Shown here: positions 34,869-44,390 of the stretch, piece by piece
Layout of the letters: every line of letters begins with the position of its first letter
Numbering within the stretch: the first letter of the stretch is position 1
Assembly (NCBI GenBank): GCA_003213495.1
Contig: QCMW01000001.1
Location: forward strand, 434,001-498,000
DNA length: 64,000 bases
Direction of reading: 5' to 3'
Source: SAR86 cluster bacterium AG-422-O05
GTDB taxonomy: Bacteria > Pseudomonadota > Gammaproteobacteria > Magnimaribacterales > D2472
Made by a program: the position numbers and the translations under genes
Notes under the pieces: model-generated
Database searches by the model: none
Told to the model about the DNA's origin: nothing
Seen by the model: the letters and a program-made list of their open reading frames with translations, nothing else

Positions 34869-34968
34869 TTTGACTCCTCAATTCAATGAATACTTTAGAT
34901 AAAAATATAGATGTTTATTAAACATATTGCAAACTGCGAGAAGCTCTAATTACATATTTATAACGATA

Positions 34969-35040
34969 TTACCTATTTAAGGAACCAATTCCTGATGCTC
35001 CGGCTGTTATTACTACATTAAGATTTTTAAGATGATTCAT
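34969..35040 (-). pseudogene. Truncated short-chain dehydrogenase (SDR) 5' remnant
   Basis: A 23-codon reading frame (ATG at 35040, TAA at 34969-34971) encodes NHLKNLNVVITAGASGIG and then diverges to a stop. The TxGxxGIG motif is the NAD-binding start of SDR enzymes, so this is very likely the stump of an SDR gene lost after its first 19 residues. It begins four bases after the GIY-YIG stop. The gene body is absent in the neighbouring DNA. Confidence 0.65.
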
Positions 35041-35044
35041 CTCG

Positions 35045-35848
35045 TCAGGGAAGGTTAATTATTTTATTATTTTTATCAAATTTATAGACTTCTCCTTTCT
35101 TGTTATAGCTATAGTGATCGGGTGATCCTCGAGCTCTAATATATTTTTTTACTGACTTGCCAATGTATAGTTTTGCGAATTTGGTGTGAGGCTCTATTAA
35201 CCTACCAACAAATTCAAATCTTTCTCTAATTCCATAATCTTTCAAGTAATATTGATGACTTGGGTCATTTCTATAGTGAAATGTTGTACCATCTGGATAC
35301 CAGGCTGCAATTTTATAAACTCTCTTAACAACCCCTTGATGAACTAAAAAAGCATATTCAGCAAAATCTTTTTTTGGCCCAAGATTCCATGCAGATCTAG
35401 TTCTGTCATAATGAAGGGCTTCTGATACATCAGGATTCCATGGATTTCTAACTATCATAATAACCTTATGCTTTATGGTTACATCTTTTGCATTGTAATG
35501 ATCAATAAGTTCTTGAGGGCTAGAATTAGTTAATCCAGAACCACTTCCTTTAACAGCGTTGGCAAGGTTATCTTTACCAAATAATGCTATCGCTGCCGTT
35601 TCAGCTGCTTTAGCTTGCTGCAAGCTGAGACCATGGATAATTATTTTTACTGTCGGCCGCATTCCCGACTTTCTTATTTTATTTATTATGGTTCGGACTT
35701 CAGAATTATGCGACTGCTTTAGATGTTCAAAAGCTCTATTTTCAGTACCCCGACCAATATAAAAAGGAAAATTCGTTTTATCTGTTGGATCATAATATGC
35801 ATATAGATAGTGTCTTAATGAATTATAAATATTTGATGGGAACTTCAT
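35045..35848 (-). CDS. LEM-3-like GIY-YIG domain protein with extra C-terminal domain
   Basis: The N-terminal part (residues ~13-100) has the GIY-YIG signature: HYLYAYYDP followed by FYIGRGTENRAFEHL (Y30-I-G32), and an AAETAAIALFG helix. LEM-3-like GIY-YIG proteins are nucleases or nuclease-like. A C-terminal region (~120-255), with LHYDRTRSAWNLGPKKDFAEY and YKIAAWYPDG, is seen in other hypothetical bacterial proteins and may bind nucleic acid; this is inference. GC-richer patches and a neighbouring broken SDR hint at transfer. Confidence 0.7.
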   Translation of the reverse strand: MKFPSNIYNSLRHYLYAYYDPTDKTNFPFYIGRGTENRAFEHLKQSHNSEVRTIINKIRKSGMRPTVKIIIHGLSLQQAKAAETAAIALFGKDNLANAVKGSGSGLTNSSPQELIDHYNAKDVTIKHKVIMIVRNPWNPDVSEALHYDRTRSAWNLGPKKDFAEYAFLVHQGVVKRVYKIAAWYPDGTTFHYRNDPSHQYYLKDYGIRERFEFVGRLIEPHTKFAKLYIGKSVKKYIRARGSPDHYSYNKKGEVYKFDKNNKIINLP

Positions 35849-35864
35849 AATAATGATCTATTAT

Positions 35865-36281
35865 TTATAGATCTCCATCTTTTCGAATTTCACTTCTTTG
35901 AATCTCAAATTTTTCACCATATCTAGCAGCTAATTTCTCTTGATTTTCATTTATTACTTCATAAGGATCTAAACCAAGAGCTGCACATGCTGTAATCCAA
36001 TACCACATTATGTCCCCAAGCTCTCTTTTCATGTGAAATATATTATCTTCTGATGGAGGCTTGCCTTGTAAAAATATTTTTTTAACAATTTCTACAAATT
36101 CACCAGCTTCACTTCCTAGCCCAAGTGCTGCAGTTAACAATCTAGGTGTTTTTATAGAGGATTCTTTCTCAATTTTGTTAAAGCTCTCTGATAGAGCCTC
36201 AAGATCTAGGCTAGGATTACTAGTAACTTTTGTAACAAAATCTGTGTAAGTTTCAAAAAACTTTTTTACTTCTTCGGTCAT
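35865..36281 (-). CDS. MazG-like nucleotide pyrophosphohydrolase
   Basis: The 138-residue helical protein carries the MazG metal motifs EAGEFVEIVKK (ExxE-like, near residue 56) and KRELGDIMWYW (ExxD, near 85-95). These enzymes hydrolyse (d)NTPs to monophosphates and pyrophosphate, often clearing damaged nucleotides. A GGGAGAAA site precedes the ATG. It sits between the GIY-YIG gene and the RpiR regulator on the same strand. Confidence 0.85.
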   Translation of the reverse strand: MTEEVKKFFETYTDFVTKVTSNPSLDLEALSESFNKIEKESSIKTPRLLTAALGLGSEAGEFVEIVKKIFLQGKPPSEDNIFHMKRELGDIMWYWITACAALGLDPYEVINENQEKLAARYGEKFEIQRSEIRKDGDL

Positions 36282-36301
36282 ATTTTTCTCCCATTTCCAT
36301 A

Positions 36302-37147
36302 TTAATTGTCTACTTTTAAAGACCTTTGACTATCAGCAATATTATATAAATGATCCTGAGCTTCTGGTTTTAGTTGAGCGACACCCATGGTTAAAACATC
36401 TATTACAGCGGTATAAGCAATCCTTGATGTTACAGGTTTAGAGATTCTGTTATTGGATCCAACATTTATGGTTAGAGGAAAATCACATATATTGGCCAAT
36501 GGGGTATCACCTGGCATTATTCCTATCACTTTAGCTCCATTTTTTCTTACAATTTTAATGCTTTCGATTAAAGCAGCAGTTGTACCAGACTGAGATATTG
36601 CAACCACCACATCGTCCTTGCCAAGCGAATTAGCTGACATGAATTGAAGATGGGGATCAGATATATATGATGAAGATATCTTCAGTCTAAAAAATTTATG
36701 CTGACCATCCATTGCTACAGGTGCTGAGCCACCAAATGCATAAAACTCAACTCTCTGTGCATTTACTAAAGTTTCAATAGCACTCTCGAGTATATTTTGA
36801 TCTATTTGGGAACGAACATTTAAAATCTCACTTATTGTCGTATCAAAAACTTTTTCACATAATTCATGAATGGAATCCTCTTCTTTTATTTCGTACATTA
36901 CAAAATAATCATCTGCAGCAAGCTGTTGTGATAGATTAATTTTTAATTCTTGAAATCCAGAGAATCCAATTGCTTTACAAAATCTTATTAGGGTCGGTTC
37001 GCTAATTCCCATTGCTTCTGAGGCTTCAGCTGTTTTCATGGTAATAATTGATTTTGGATCTTTTAAGATAAACTCCCCAACAATTTTTTCTGATTTTCTT
37101 AAATCAGGCAACGAATTTTTAATTTGTCTCAATAATTTTGTCGACAT
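36302..37147 (-). CDS. RpiR/MurR-family transcriptional regulator, HexR-like
   Basis: The 281-residue regulator has an N-terminal helix-turn-helix of the RpiR type (SEAMGISEPTLIRFCKAIGFSGFQELK) at ~residues 42-70 and a C-terminal SIS sugar-phosphate-binding domain (~120-270), with VVVAISQSGTTAALIE. It is closest in pattern to HexR, which in gammaproteobacteria senses a sugar-phosphate intermediate and controls central carbon genes. The operon content does not identify its targets. A dyad lies directly upstream. Confidence 0.8.
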   Translation of the reverse strand: MSTKLLRQIKNSLPDLRKSEKIVGEFILKDPKSIITMKTAEASEAMGISEPTLIRFCKAIGFSGFQELKINLSQQLAADDYFVMYEIKEEDSIHELCEKVFDTTISEILNVRSQIDQNILESAIETLVNAQRVEFYAFGGSAPVAMDGQHKFFRLKISSSYISDPHLQFMSANSLGKDDVVVAISQSGTTAALIESIKIVRKNGAKVIGIMPGDTPLANICDFPLTINVGSNNRISKPVTSRIAYTAVIDVLTMGVAQLKPEAQDHLYNIADSQRSLKVDN

Positions 37148-37150
37148 AAG

Positions 37151-37165
37151 GTTAGAATATCTAAC
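37151..37165. promoter_or_regulatory. Dyad operator candidate between RpiR-like regulator and uvrD
   Basis: GTTAGA, ATA, TCTAAC is a perfect inverted repeat with 6-base arms. It sits four bases upstream of the regulator ATG and 25 bases before uvrD. Its length resembles HexR operators (15-base dyads) although the consensus TGTARTTWWATTACA is not matched. Autoregulation is inference. Confidence 0.4.
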
Positions 37166-37189
37166 TTAAACACAAAAATGAATCCCTAA

Positions 37190-39364
37190 ATGGATGTATC
37201 TCATATTTTAGATAATTTAAATGATGATCAGAGGAATGCTGTTACCTCTGAAAAGCAACATTTATTGGTTTTAGCTGGCGCTGGCTCAGGTAAAACACGT
37301 GTTCTTGTTCATAAGATTGCATGGGAGGTTGAAGCGCTCGGCAGAAACCCATCTTCCATAATGGCTGTTACTTTCACCAACAAAGCAGCTAATGAGATGC
37401 GCTCAAGAATTGAGGAGCTTCTTCAGTCACCAATGTTAGATTCTTGGGTAGGAACTTTTCATGGCTTATCACACAAACTTTTAAAAAGATTTCACAAGGA
37501 AGCTGGCTTATCTAGTGGATTTACTATTTTAGATTCAGATGATCAGCTTAGAATTATTAAAAGAATATCAAAAGACCTTAACTTAGATGAAGCAACTTGG
37601 CCAGCAAGACAGAGCCAATGGCAAATTAATACTTGGAAGGATGATGGATATAGAAGCAAAGACGTCAATGAGAAAGGAGATTTTTATACTGAAACCATTA
37701 ATAAAATTTATAAAGAGTATGAGGAGCTTTGTATCAGAGATGATTTAGTAGATTTTGGAGAACTATTACTAAAGTCCTACGAGGTGCTAGTATATTCTTC
37801 TTCAGTAAAAGATTTTTTTCAAACTAGGTTTCAATCTATTCTCATCGATGAGTTTCAAGATACCAATACAATTCAATATAAATGGCTAAGAGAGATCGCC
37901 TCAAAAAAAGCGAATGTAACTGCAGTAGGAGATGATGATCAATCTATTTATGGCTGGAGAGGTGCGAAAGTAGAGCATGTAAATTCATTTACTGATGATT
38001 ACAAAAATACTGAAATAGTAAGACTAGAGCAGAACTATAGATCAACAAATGTAATTTTAAATGCAGCCAATGCTTTAATCGATAACAATCAAGACAGGCT
38101 TGGGAAGAATTTATGGACAGAAAAGCTTGAGGGCGAACAAATTATTTTATATCAGGCCTATAACGAACAAGATGAAGCTAGGTTTGTTGCAGATGTTTTA
38201 AAAGATTGGATGAACAAGGGCGGAGTATACGAAGAAACCGCAGTGCTTTATAGATCAAATGCTCAATCTAGAGCACTAGAAGAGGCTCTGTTACGAGTAA
38301 GCATTCCTTACAGAATATATGGTGGATTAAGATTCTATGAGAGATTAGAAATTAAAAATGCAATCGCTTATCTTAAAATTATCTTTAATAACAAAGATAA
38401 TCCATCTTTTGAAAGGTCAATTTCAAATCCTACGAGAGGAGTTGGAGAAAAAACGCTTGGAAAGATTAGACAGGCCGCAAAGAAATTTAACATTTCTTAT
38501 ATCAAAGCATCTGCAAAACTAATTGATGAGGGATCAATCGGTGGAAGAGGTGGAGCTGGTCTAAAAGACTATCTTGAATTCATCATCGGTTGTAAACAAT
38601 TTATTGAAGACAATACTTTATCTGAGCTAATGGAATTAATAATAAAAGAATCTGGTTTGTATGCTTACCATGCAAAAGAAGCTGGTGAGAAAGGTAAAAC
38701 AAGAACAGAAAATTTAGAAGAACTTATTACTGCAACTAAGAACTTTGAGCAAAGCATCAAAGATGAAAAAACAAATGCAGAAATTGCAGAGAGCTATCTT
38801 GATGTGATTTCTCTTGATTCTGGTGACAGACAAGCATCAGAACATGATGATGCAGCACAGCTTATGACCATGCATTCAGCAAAAGGTTTAGAATTTAAAT
38901 TAGTTTTGTTAACTGGATTAGAAGAAAGTCTTTTTCCTCATGGCAGATCTATGGAGTCAGCCTCGCAATTAGAAGAAGAAAGAAGACTTTGTTATGTTGC
39001 TATAACAAGAGCAATGGAGAAACTATATATTACCCATGCAGAATCAAGACGACTGCACGGAACAGATACTTTTAACCCTCCATCGAGATTTCTTCGTGAG
39101 ATTCCTAAAGAGCTTATTGATGAAATAAGACCTAGAGCCCAAACCAATATTCCTTATAATAGAAAAGGCTTCAACGAAACAAAAATGGAGTTTGAGGAGG
39201 AGATAGGTATTGCGCTAGGCCAAAAAGTTAAACATAAAAAGTTTGGCGAAGGCATTGTTCTCAATTATGAAGGATCTGGCGATTCGGCAAGAGTTCAGGT
39301 TAATTTTGATGAATCAGGAACAAAGTGGTTAGTAATGGCATACGCAAATCTTGAAAAATTATAA
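37190..39364 (+). CDS. uvrD: DNA helicase UvrD (helicase II)
   Basis: The 724-residue superfamily-1 helicase has Walker A GAGSGKT (residues 30-36), VTFTNKAANEM near 58, DEFQDTN (motif II) near 223, GDDDQSIYGWRGA near 254, MTMHSAKGLEFKLV near 565 and RRLCYVAITRAMEKLY. A C-terminal VKHKKFGEGIVLNYEG block is the UvrD tail that binds partners. It unwinds DNA in nucleotide excision and mismatch repair. Its stop overlaps the next ATG by one base (TAATG). Confidence 0.95.
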   Translation: MDVSHILDNLNDDQRNAVTSEKQHLLVLAGAGSGKTRVLVHKIAWEVEALGRNPSSIMAVTFTNKAANEMRSRIEELLQSPMLDSWVGTFHGLSHKLLKRFHKEAGLSSGFTILDSDDQLRIIKRISKDLNLDEATWPARQSQWQINTWKDDGYRSKDVNEKGDFYTETINKIYKEYEELCIRDDLVDFGELLLKSYEVLVYSSSVKDFFQTRFQSILIDEFQDTNTIQYKWLREIASKKANVTAVGDDDQSIYGWRGAKVEHVNSFTDDYKNTEIVRLEQNYRSTNVILNAANALIDNNQDRLGKNLWTEKLEGEQIILYQAYNEQDEARFVADVLKDWMNKGGVYEETAVLYRSNAQSRALEEALLRVSIPYRIYGGLRFYERLEIKNAIAYLKIIFNNKDNPSFERSISNPTRGVGEKTLGKIRQAAKKFNISYIKASAKLIDEGSIGGRGGAGLKDYLEFIIGCKQFIEDNTLSELMELIIKESGLYAYHAKEAGEKGKTRTENLEELITATKNFEQSIKDEKTNAEIAESYLDVISLDSGDRQASEHDDAAQLMTMHSAKGLEFKLVLLTGLEESLFPHGRSMESASQLEEERRLCYVAITRAMEKLYITHAESRRLHGTDTFNPPSRFLREIPKELIDEIRPRAQTNIPYNRKGFNETKMEFEEEIGIALGQKVKHKKFGEGIVLNYEGSGDSARVQVNFDESGTKWLVMAYANLEKL

Positions 39365-40449
39365 TGAAGAAATTTTTAACACTTTTTATCATTTTAGGTA
39401 TTACCAGCTGCACAAACGAAACCACAGATTCAGAAACTGTTTCTACAGATAAGGATAAAACTTATAACTGGAGACTGGTTACGTCCTGGCCAAAAAATTA
39501 TCCTGGTCTAGGAATGGCACCTGAAAGAATTGCTGATTTAGTTGAAGAGATGAGTGACGGTCAAATGACTATCACTGTTTACGGAGCTGAGGAACAGGTT
39601 CCAGCGTTTGGGGTATTTGATGCAGTATCTAGCGGCTCTCATCAAATGGGTCATAGTGGAGGTTACTTTTGGAAGGGAAAAGTCCCAGCTGCTCAATTTT
39701 TTACTAGTGTTCCCTTTGGTCTTACAGCAGATGAAATTAATGCCTGGGTTAATAGAGGTGGAGGACTAGAATTATGGAGAGAGATTTACGAACCGTTTAA
39801 TATTTATCCCATTCCAGCTGGAAATACAGGCACCCAAATGTTTGGCTGGTTTAACAAAGAAATTAATTCCTTAGAAGATGTTAAAGGACTCAAAATGAGA
39901 ATTCCTGGCATTGGTGGAGAGGTATTGAAAGAAGCAGGTGGCATTCCAGTAACCTTGCCTGGCGGAGAGTTATTTACAGCTCTTCAAACAGGAGTTATTG
40001 ATGCTACTGAATGGGTTGGTCCTTATAATGATTTAACATTTGGATTTCATCAAGCAGCAAAATATTATTATTATCCTGGCTGGCATGAGCCTGGCCCCAT
40101 GCTTGAATTAATCATCAATCTAGATGAATGGAATTCATTACCAAAACACCTTCAAGTTATTATTGAGACCGCAACCAAAGCAGTAAATCAAGATATGCTT
40201 GATGAATATCTCGCTAAGAATAATCAAGCACTGACAGAATTAGTTGAAGTGCATGGGGTTGAGCTCAGAAGGTTACCAGATGATGTTATTGAAGAATTTA
40301 AAACTATCTCTGATCAGATTCTTGAAGAGTTAGCGCAAGAAGATGAAACCATCGCAAAAGTCTATAATTCCTACAAAAGTTTTAAAGAGGATGTATCTGA
40401 ATATCATAAGATTTCAGAGGATGCCTTCATTGAAGCAAGAAACAAATAG
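39364..40449 (+). CDS. TRAP transporter substrate-binding lipoprotein (DctP/TakP-like)
   Basis: The 361-residue protein has a lipoprotein signal (TLFIILGITSCTN, Cys near 16). The family pattern is visible as WRLVTSWPKNYPG near 42, VPFGLTADEINAW near 117, AGNTGTQMFGWFNKEI near 149, KMRIPGIGGEVLKEAGG near 177 and IDATEWVGPYND near 212. The SWPK and EW-GPYND motifs resemble TakP, a binder of alpha-keto acids in some proteobacteria; the ligand here is not proven. The matching permease genes are at 43053-44851, convergent, with lipB, lipA and two DUF805 genes between. Confidence 0.85.
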   Translation: MKKFLTLFIILGITSCTNETTDSETVSTDKDKTYNWRLVTSWPKNYPGLGMAPERIADLVEEMSDGQMTITVYGAEEQVPAFGVFDAVSSGSHQMGHSGGYFWKGKVPAAQFFTSVPFGLTADEINAWVNRGGGLELWREIYEPFNIYPIPAGNTGTQMFGWFNKEINSLEDVKGLKMRIPGIGGEVLKEAGGIPVTLPGGELFTALQTGVIDATEWVGPYNDLTFGFHQAAKYYYYPGWHEPGPMLELIINLDEWNSLPKHLQVIIETATKAVNQDMLDEYLAKNNQALTELVEVHGVELRRLPDDVIEEFKTISDQILEELAQEDETIAKVYNSYKSFKEDVSEYHKISEDAFIEARNK

Positions 40450-41051
40450 TGCTTGAAGATTTAACTTTTAAATCTCTTGGGGTTGTAAATTATCATGAGA
40501 CGCTTGATTTGATGAAGTCTCATATCCAACAAGCAGATTTTAGTAATGAGATATGGTTACTTGAACATCCTCCAATCTTTACTCTAGGCACAGCTGCGGA
40601 TAAAAACCATATTTTAGAGGCAAAAGATATTCCAGTAGTTCAGTCTGATAGAGGCGGCGAAGTGACTTATCATGGCCCAGGTCAATTGGTAATCTATTTC
40701 TTACTTGATGTGAAAAAGCTAAATTATGGCCCCAAGATGCTAGTCAGTACTATCCAAGAATTTGTAAAAAATCTTTTAGCAGACCTATCGATTGATTGTA
40801 ATTTTGTAGAAGGCGCACCAGGAGTATATGTAGACAAAAAGAAGATTGCATCGATAGGTTTAAGAATATCTAAAGGAAAGTCTTATCACGGCATTAGCAT
40901 TAATTTTGATATGGATTTATCTCCTTTTAAACAAATCAATCCTTGTGGATACGAGGGCTTAGAAGTTACTCAGATAAAAGATTTAAATAAGCATGTTTCT
41001 AAATTACAATTAGAGAAAATGGTGATAAATTTACTTAAAAATACTTTTTAA
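40449..41051 (+). CDS. lipB: Octanoyltransferase LipB
   Basis: The 200-residue protein carries the LipB signature [17 protein letters not shown] near 72, the Lys in [18 protein letters not shown] (~135-152), and the catalytic Cys in [13 protein letters not shown] near 173-186. It transfers octanoyl from acyl carrier protein to lipoyl domains. The start is GTG overlapping the upstream TAG stop (TAGTG), and lipA follows by two bases, giving the usual lipB-lipA pair. Confidence 0.92.
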   Translation: MLEDLTFKSLGVVNYHETLDLMKSHIQQADFSNEIWLLEHPPIFTLGTAADKNHILEAKDIPVVQSDRGGEVTYHGPGQLVIYFLLDVKKLNYGPKMLVSTIQEFVKNLLADLSIDCNFVEGAPGVYVDKKKIASIGLRISKGKSYHGISINFDMDLSPFKQINPCGYEGLEVTQIKDLNKHVSKLQLEKMVINLLKNTF

Positions 41052-41053
41052 AA

Positions 41054-42037
41054 ATGGAAATAATAGCAACAACTAAGATCACTAACCGGGATGGCATTAA
41101 GGCCATTAAGAACGGTCAAAAAGCAAATAAGTATGCTGATATTCCTACGCCTAAAAAACCTAGTTGGTTAAAAATTAAAGCTGAATTCAATCCTAACTTT
41201 CACAAAGTAAAAGAGCAGGTTAAAAGTAAGCAGTTATATACCGTTTGTGAAGAAGCACATTGTCCTAATATTAGTGAGTGTTGGTCAGCTGGAACCGCTA
41301 CTTTTATGTTAATGGGTTCGGTATGTACTAGGGCCTGCAAGTTTTGTTCAGTGGATACTGGTAATCCTAATGGTTGGCTTGATAAGGATGAGCCCATGAA
41401 CACTGCTAAGGCAGTAGCAATTATGAAACTTAAGTATGTGGTATTAACCTCGGTCAATAGAGATGATCTTCCTGATGGAGGTGCTCAACATTTTGCAGAT
41501 ACAGTAAAACTTATAAAAGAATTAAATCCTAATACAGCTGTTGAAGCATTAACACCTGACTTTAAAGGCTTGTCATCGTCAATTAACACCTTAGTTAATT
41601 GTGGACTCGAGGTATTTGCCCAAAACATCGAAACAGTTGAAAGACTAACGCATCAAGTGAGAGATATCAGAGCAGGATATCAACAAACACTAGATGTTCT
41701 TTCAGAATCTAAACGCATTAATCCAAAAGTCTTAACAAAAACTAGCATTATTCTTGGTCTTGGTGAGACAGATGAAGAAATAGAAAAGACTATGGATGAC
41801 CTAATTGCTAATAAAGTAGATATTCTTACAATTGGACAATATCTTAGACCAACCAGGAATCATCATCCTATTGAAAGATGGGTTACTCCAAAAGAATTTG
41901 AGCAATATAGACAAATAGGTCTCAAAAAAGGCTTCTTAGAGGTCGTTTCAGGTCCCATGGTCCGATCTAGCTATAGAGCAGAAAGGGCGCTTGAAAAAAA
42001 CAATGCAGGAATAGCTAAAATTAATTATGACAAATGA
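41054..42037 (+). CDS. lipA: Lipoyl synthase LipA
   Basis: The 327-residue radical SAM enzyme has both iron-sulfur clusters: C65, C70 and C76 (auxiliary cluster, [12 protein letters not shown]) and C91, C95 and C98 (SAM cluster, CTRACKFC). A C-terminal VRSSYRAE, bearing the Ser ligand of the auxiliary cluster, is present. It inserts two sulfurs into the octanoyl chain put on by LipB. The gene end overlaps the DUF805 start by 11 bases. Confidence 0.95.
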   Translation: MEIIATTKITNRDGIKAIKNGQKANKYADIPTPKKPSWLKIKAEFNPNFHKVKEQVKSKQLYTVCEEAHCPNISECWSAGTATFMLMGSVCTRACKFCSVDTGNPNGWLDKDEPMNTAKAVAIMKLKYVVLTSVNRDDLPDGGAQHFADTVKLIKELNPNTAVEALTPDFKGLSSSINTLVNCGLEVFAQNIETVERLTHQVRDIRAGYQQTLDVLSESKRINPKVLTKTSIILGLGETDEEIEKTMDDLIANKVDILTIGQYLRPTRNHHPIERWVTPKEFEQYRQIGLKKGFLEVVSGPMVRSSYRAERALEKNNAGIAKINYDK

Positions 42038-42476
42038 AAAGCAAAATATAGATATGGTAATGGCTATAAAGCTATTTTTTATTAATTATTTAAATTTTTC
42101 AGGTAGGGCTAGCAGAGCAGAGTTTTGGTGGGTTTATCTTGCATTAACAATAATAGGTTTTGTTCCATTGGTGGGTATTTTCATACAGCTTGTAGCCTCT
42201 ATTGGACTTATTTCGCTGACATCTCGAAGATTACAAGATGTTGGATTTTCAGGTTGGTATCAGTTAGTACCATATTCAATTTTAAGTCTGTCAATAGGAT
42301 TGAGCTTAGCTGAAATTTCTTCTTCTCCATTTGCTATTTTTATATCTGTCATAGCGTACATAACTTTTATAGTTTTTCTTGCTAAACCATCAATCGGTGA
42401 AGATAATCAGTGGGGCAAAAAAAATGAACATAGCACTAGCAATTATTCTTTAGGAAATAATCCAAAGGACTGGTAA
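42027..42476 (+). CDS. DUF805 membrane protein, copy 1
   Basis: The 149-residue protein has the DUF805 pattern: [25 protein letters not shown], then [19 protein letters not shown] and a C-terminal [14 protein letters not shown]. Three membrane helices are predicted. Family members are poorly characterised. It overlaps lipA by 11 bases, and a paralogue follows by 9 bases. Confidence 0.88.
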   Translation: MTNEKQNIDMVMAIKLFFINYLNFSGRASRAEFWWVYLALTIIGFVPLVGIFIQLVASIGLISLTSRRLQDVGFSGWYQLVPYSILSLSIGLSLAEISSSPFAIFISVIAYITFIVFLAKPSIGEDNQWGKKNEHSTSNYSLGNNPKDW

Positions 42477-42485
42477 TAATTAATT

Positions 42486-43037
42486 ATGACAAAAGTTATT
42501 CAACAAATGGATATGACGAAAGCTGCAAAGTTATTTATCACGAATTATTTTGATTTTTCTGGTCGTGCTAGCCGAGGAGAGTTTTGGTGGGCTTATTTGG
42601 CATTTTTTATCGTTAGCATTATTCTTGCCATTGTTGATGCTGTAATAGGGGGCATTATTTTTGGGTTTACTGATAGCGAATTTTTATTAAACAATGGATT
42701 TTTTTCAAATCTTTTTTCTCTAGTAACTTTTATTGGCTGGATATCTCTTACTTCAAGACGACTTCAAGATAATGGACATTCAGGATGGTGGCAGTTAGCT
42801 TATTTGAGTGTAATTCCAACAATTTTTCTTTGGGTATTCTTTATTTCTGCTGATGGTAATCCAGTTTTGTTATCATTCTCAATTATTTTTACAATAATCA
42901 CTTTAGCTCTATATATACTGATTCTGGTATGGCTAATTTTGCCCCCAACTGAAGATGAGAATAAATGGGGACTGAATCCACTTTACAACGAAAATCAAGA
43001 TAAAACATTTATGGGTGCTGATCCTAAGGATTGGTAA
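42486..43037 (+). CDS. DUF805 membrane protein, copy 2
   Basis: This 183-residue paralogue of the preceding gene has the same blocks ([52 protein letters not shown]) and an insert of about 30 residues after the first helix. It arose probably by tandem duplication, with later divergence. Its 3' end faces the TRAP permease stop. Confidence 0.88.
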   Translation: MTKVIQQMDMTKAAKLFITNYFDFSGRASRGEFWWAYLAFFIVSIILAIVDAVIGGIIFGFTDSEFLLNNGFFSNLFSLVTFIGWISLTSRRLQDNGHSGWWQLAYLSVIPTIFLWVFFISADGNPVLLSFSIIFTIITLALYILILVWLILPPTEDENKWGLNPLYNENQDKTFMGADPKDW

Positions 43038-43052
43038 AATTTTTTTCTTTTC

Positions 43053-44390
43053 CTATAAAATAAAAACAGGAAAAAGCATTACTATTATTAGCACGAATAG
43101 TTGTATTAAAATAAAAGGAACCACCCCTCTATATATTTCAGCTGTTTGAATGCTTTGATCAGCTACTCCTCTTAAATAAAATAAAGAAAATCCAAAGGGC
43201 GGTGTTAAAAAAGAAGTCTGTAGATTAATTGCAAATAAAATTGCTAACCACACCGGATCAAATCCCATCATCAAAAGTGGCGGAGCAATCAGAGGAACAA
43301 TTACGTAGCATATCTCGATAAAGTCTAGAATAAATCCTAATAAAAATATCACTAATAGTACAAAAATAAGTGCTGTGTATGAACCGCCAGGAATAGAGCC
43401 AAAAATTAGGTTTATCAATTCATCTCCTCCAACACCTCTAAAAATTAATGAAAAGATTGAGGCCCCAATAAGAATCGTAAATATCATTGTTGAAACTATT
43501 GCAGTCTTTTCTGAAGACTCTTTAACAAATGCAAAAGTAATTTTTCCATTTACTAATGCAATAATTAGTGCACCAAATGCTCCAATTGCCGCAGCTTCAG
43601 TCGGGGTAGCTATTCCAGCAAAGATTGAACCTAGTACTAAGAAAATTAATAGGAATGGTAGAGCTAAAGTTTTAAATAAACTTATTATGTTAATCTTTGA
43701 ATCAATAGTGTGGTCATTAATACTTGGATTTGTTTGGTTTTTATAAATAGTGTAAATAAGATAGCCAATACAAATTAATACACCAGGCACTATTGCTCCA
43801 ATAAATAAATCGCCAACAGTAACTGTTTGCTGTGAAAAAATTCCCATATCATTCTGAGCTCTTTGGTAAGCATTAGACATAACATCGCCAAGCAAAACCA
43901 ATGCAATGGATGGTGGAATAATTTGTCCAAGTGTTCCAGTTGATGCAACTAGTCCCGCAGAGAAGCTTTTATCGTATCCTTGATTAATAAGAATGGGGAG
44001 AGACATTAATCCCATAGTCACAACTGTTGCTCCAACAATTCCTGTACTTGCAGCAAGCAAAGCCCCAACCATAATAATTGAAATAGACAAACCGCCCTTA
44101 ACACTTCTAAAAGCTAATGCCATATTTTTCAACATACTTGCAGCAATACCTGATTTTTCAAGAATAGTTCCCATAAAAATAAATAATGGAACTGCAAGCA
44201 AGGTTACATTATTCATAATACCGAAAATTCTAATCGGTATGCTTCCAAAAATGGTGGGATCAAATATTCCAAAAGGAATGCAAATCAATGCAAACAAAAT
44301 TGATATACCACCTAAAGTTAAAGCCACGGGATATCCTGCCAAAAGAGCTGCACATATTATGATAAGAAGCAGTAGAGGAATTAGTTCCAT
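43053..44390 (-). CDS. TRAP transporter large permease (DctM-like)
   Basis: The 445-residue protein has 12 or so membrane segments and TRAP-M landmarks: VPLFIFMGTILEKSGIA near 67, ASTGIVGATVVTMGLMSLPILI near 114, STGTLGQIIPPSIALVLLGD near 150 and TPTEAAAIGAFGALI near 262. It transports organic acids with sodium, together with the small permease and the binding protein at 39364. Its start overlaps the small permease end by 10 bases. Confidence 0.9.
   Translation of the reverse strand: MELIPLLLLIIICAALLAGYPVALTLGGISILFALICIPFGIFDPTIFGSIPIRIFGIMNNVTLLAVPLFIFMGTILEKSGIAASMLKNMALAFRSVKGGLSISIIMVGALLAASTGIVGATVVTMGLMSLPILINQGYDKSFSAGLVASTGTLGQIIPPSIALVLLGDVMSNAYQRAQNDMGIFSQQTVTVGDLFIGAIVPGVLICIGYLIYTIYKNQTNPSINDHTIDSKINIISLFKTLALPFLLIFLVLGSIFAGIATPTEAAAIGAFGALIIALVNGKITFAFVKESSEKTAIVSTMIFTILIGASIFSLIFRGVGGDELINLIFGSIPGGSYTALIFVLLVIFLLGFILDFIEICYVIVPLIAPPLLMMGFDPVWLAILFAINLQTSFLTPPFGFSLFYLRGVADQSIQTAEIYRGVVPFILIQLFVLIIVMLFPVFIL

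Noticed and set aside
43048-43074. TTTTCCT/AGGAAAA hairpin between convergent genes
   Set aside because: Neither strand has a U-run directly after the stem, so it is not a convincing terminator; kept out of the feature list.
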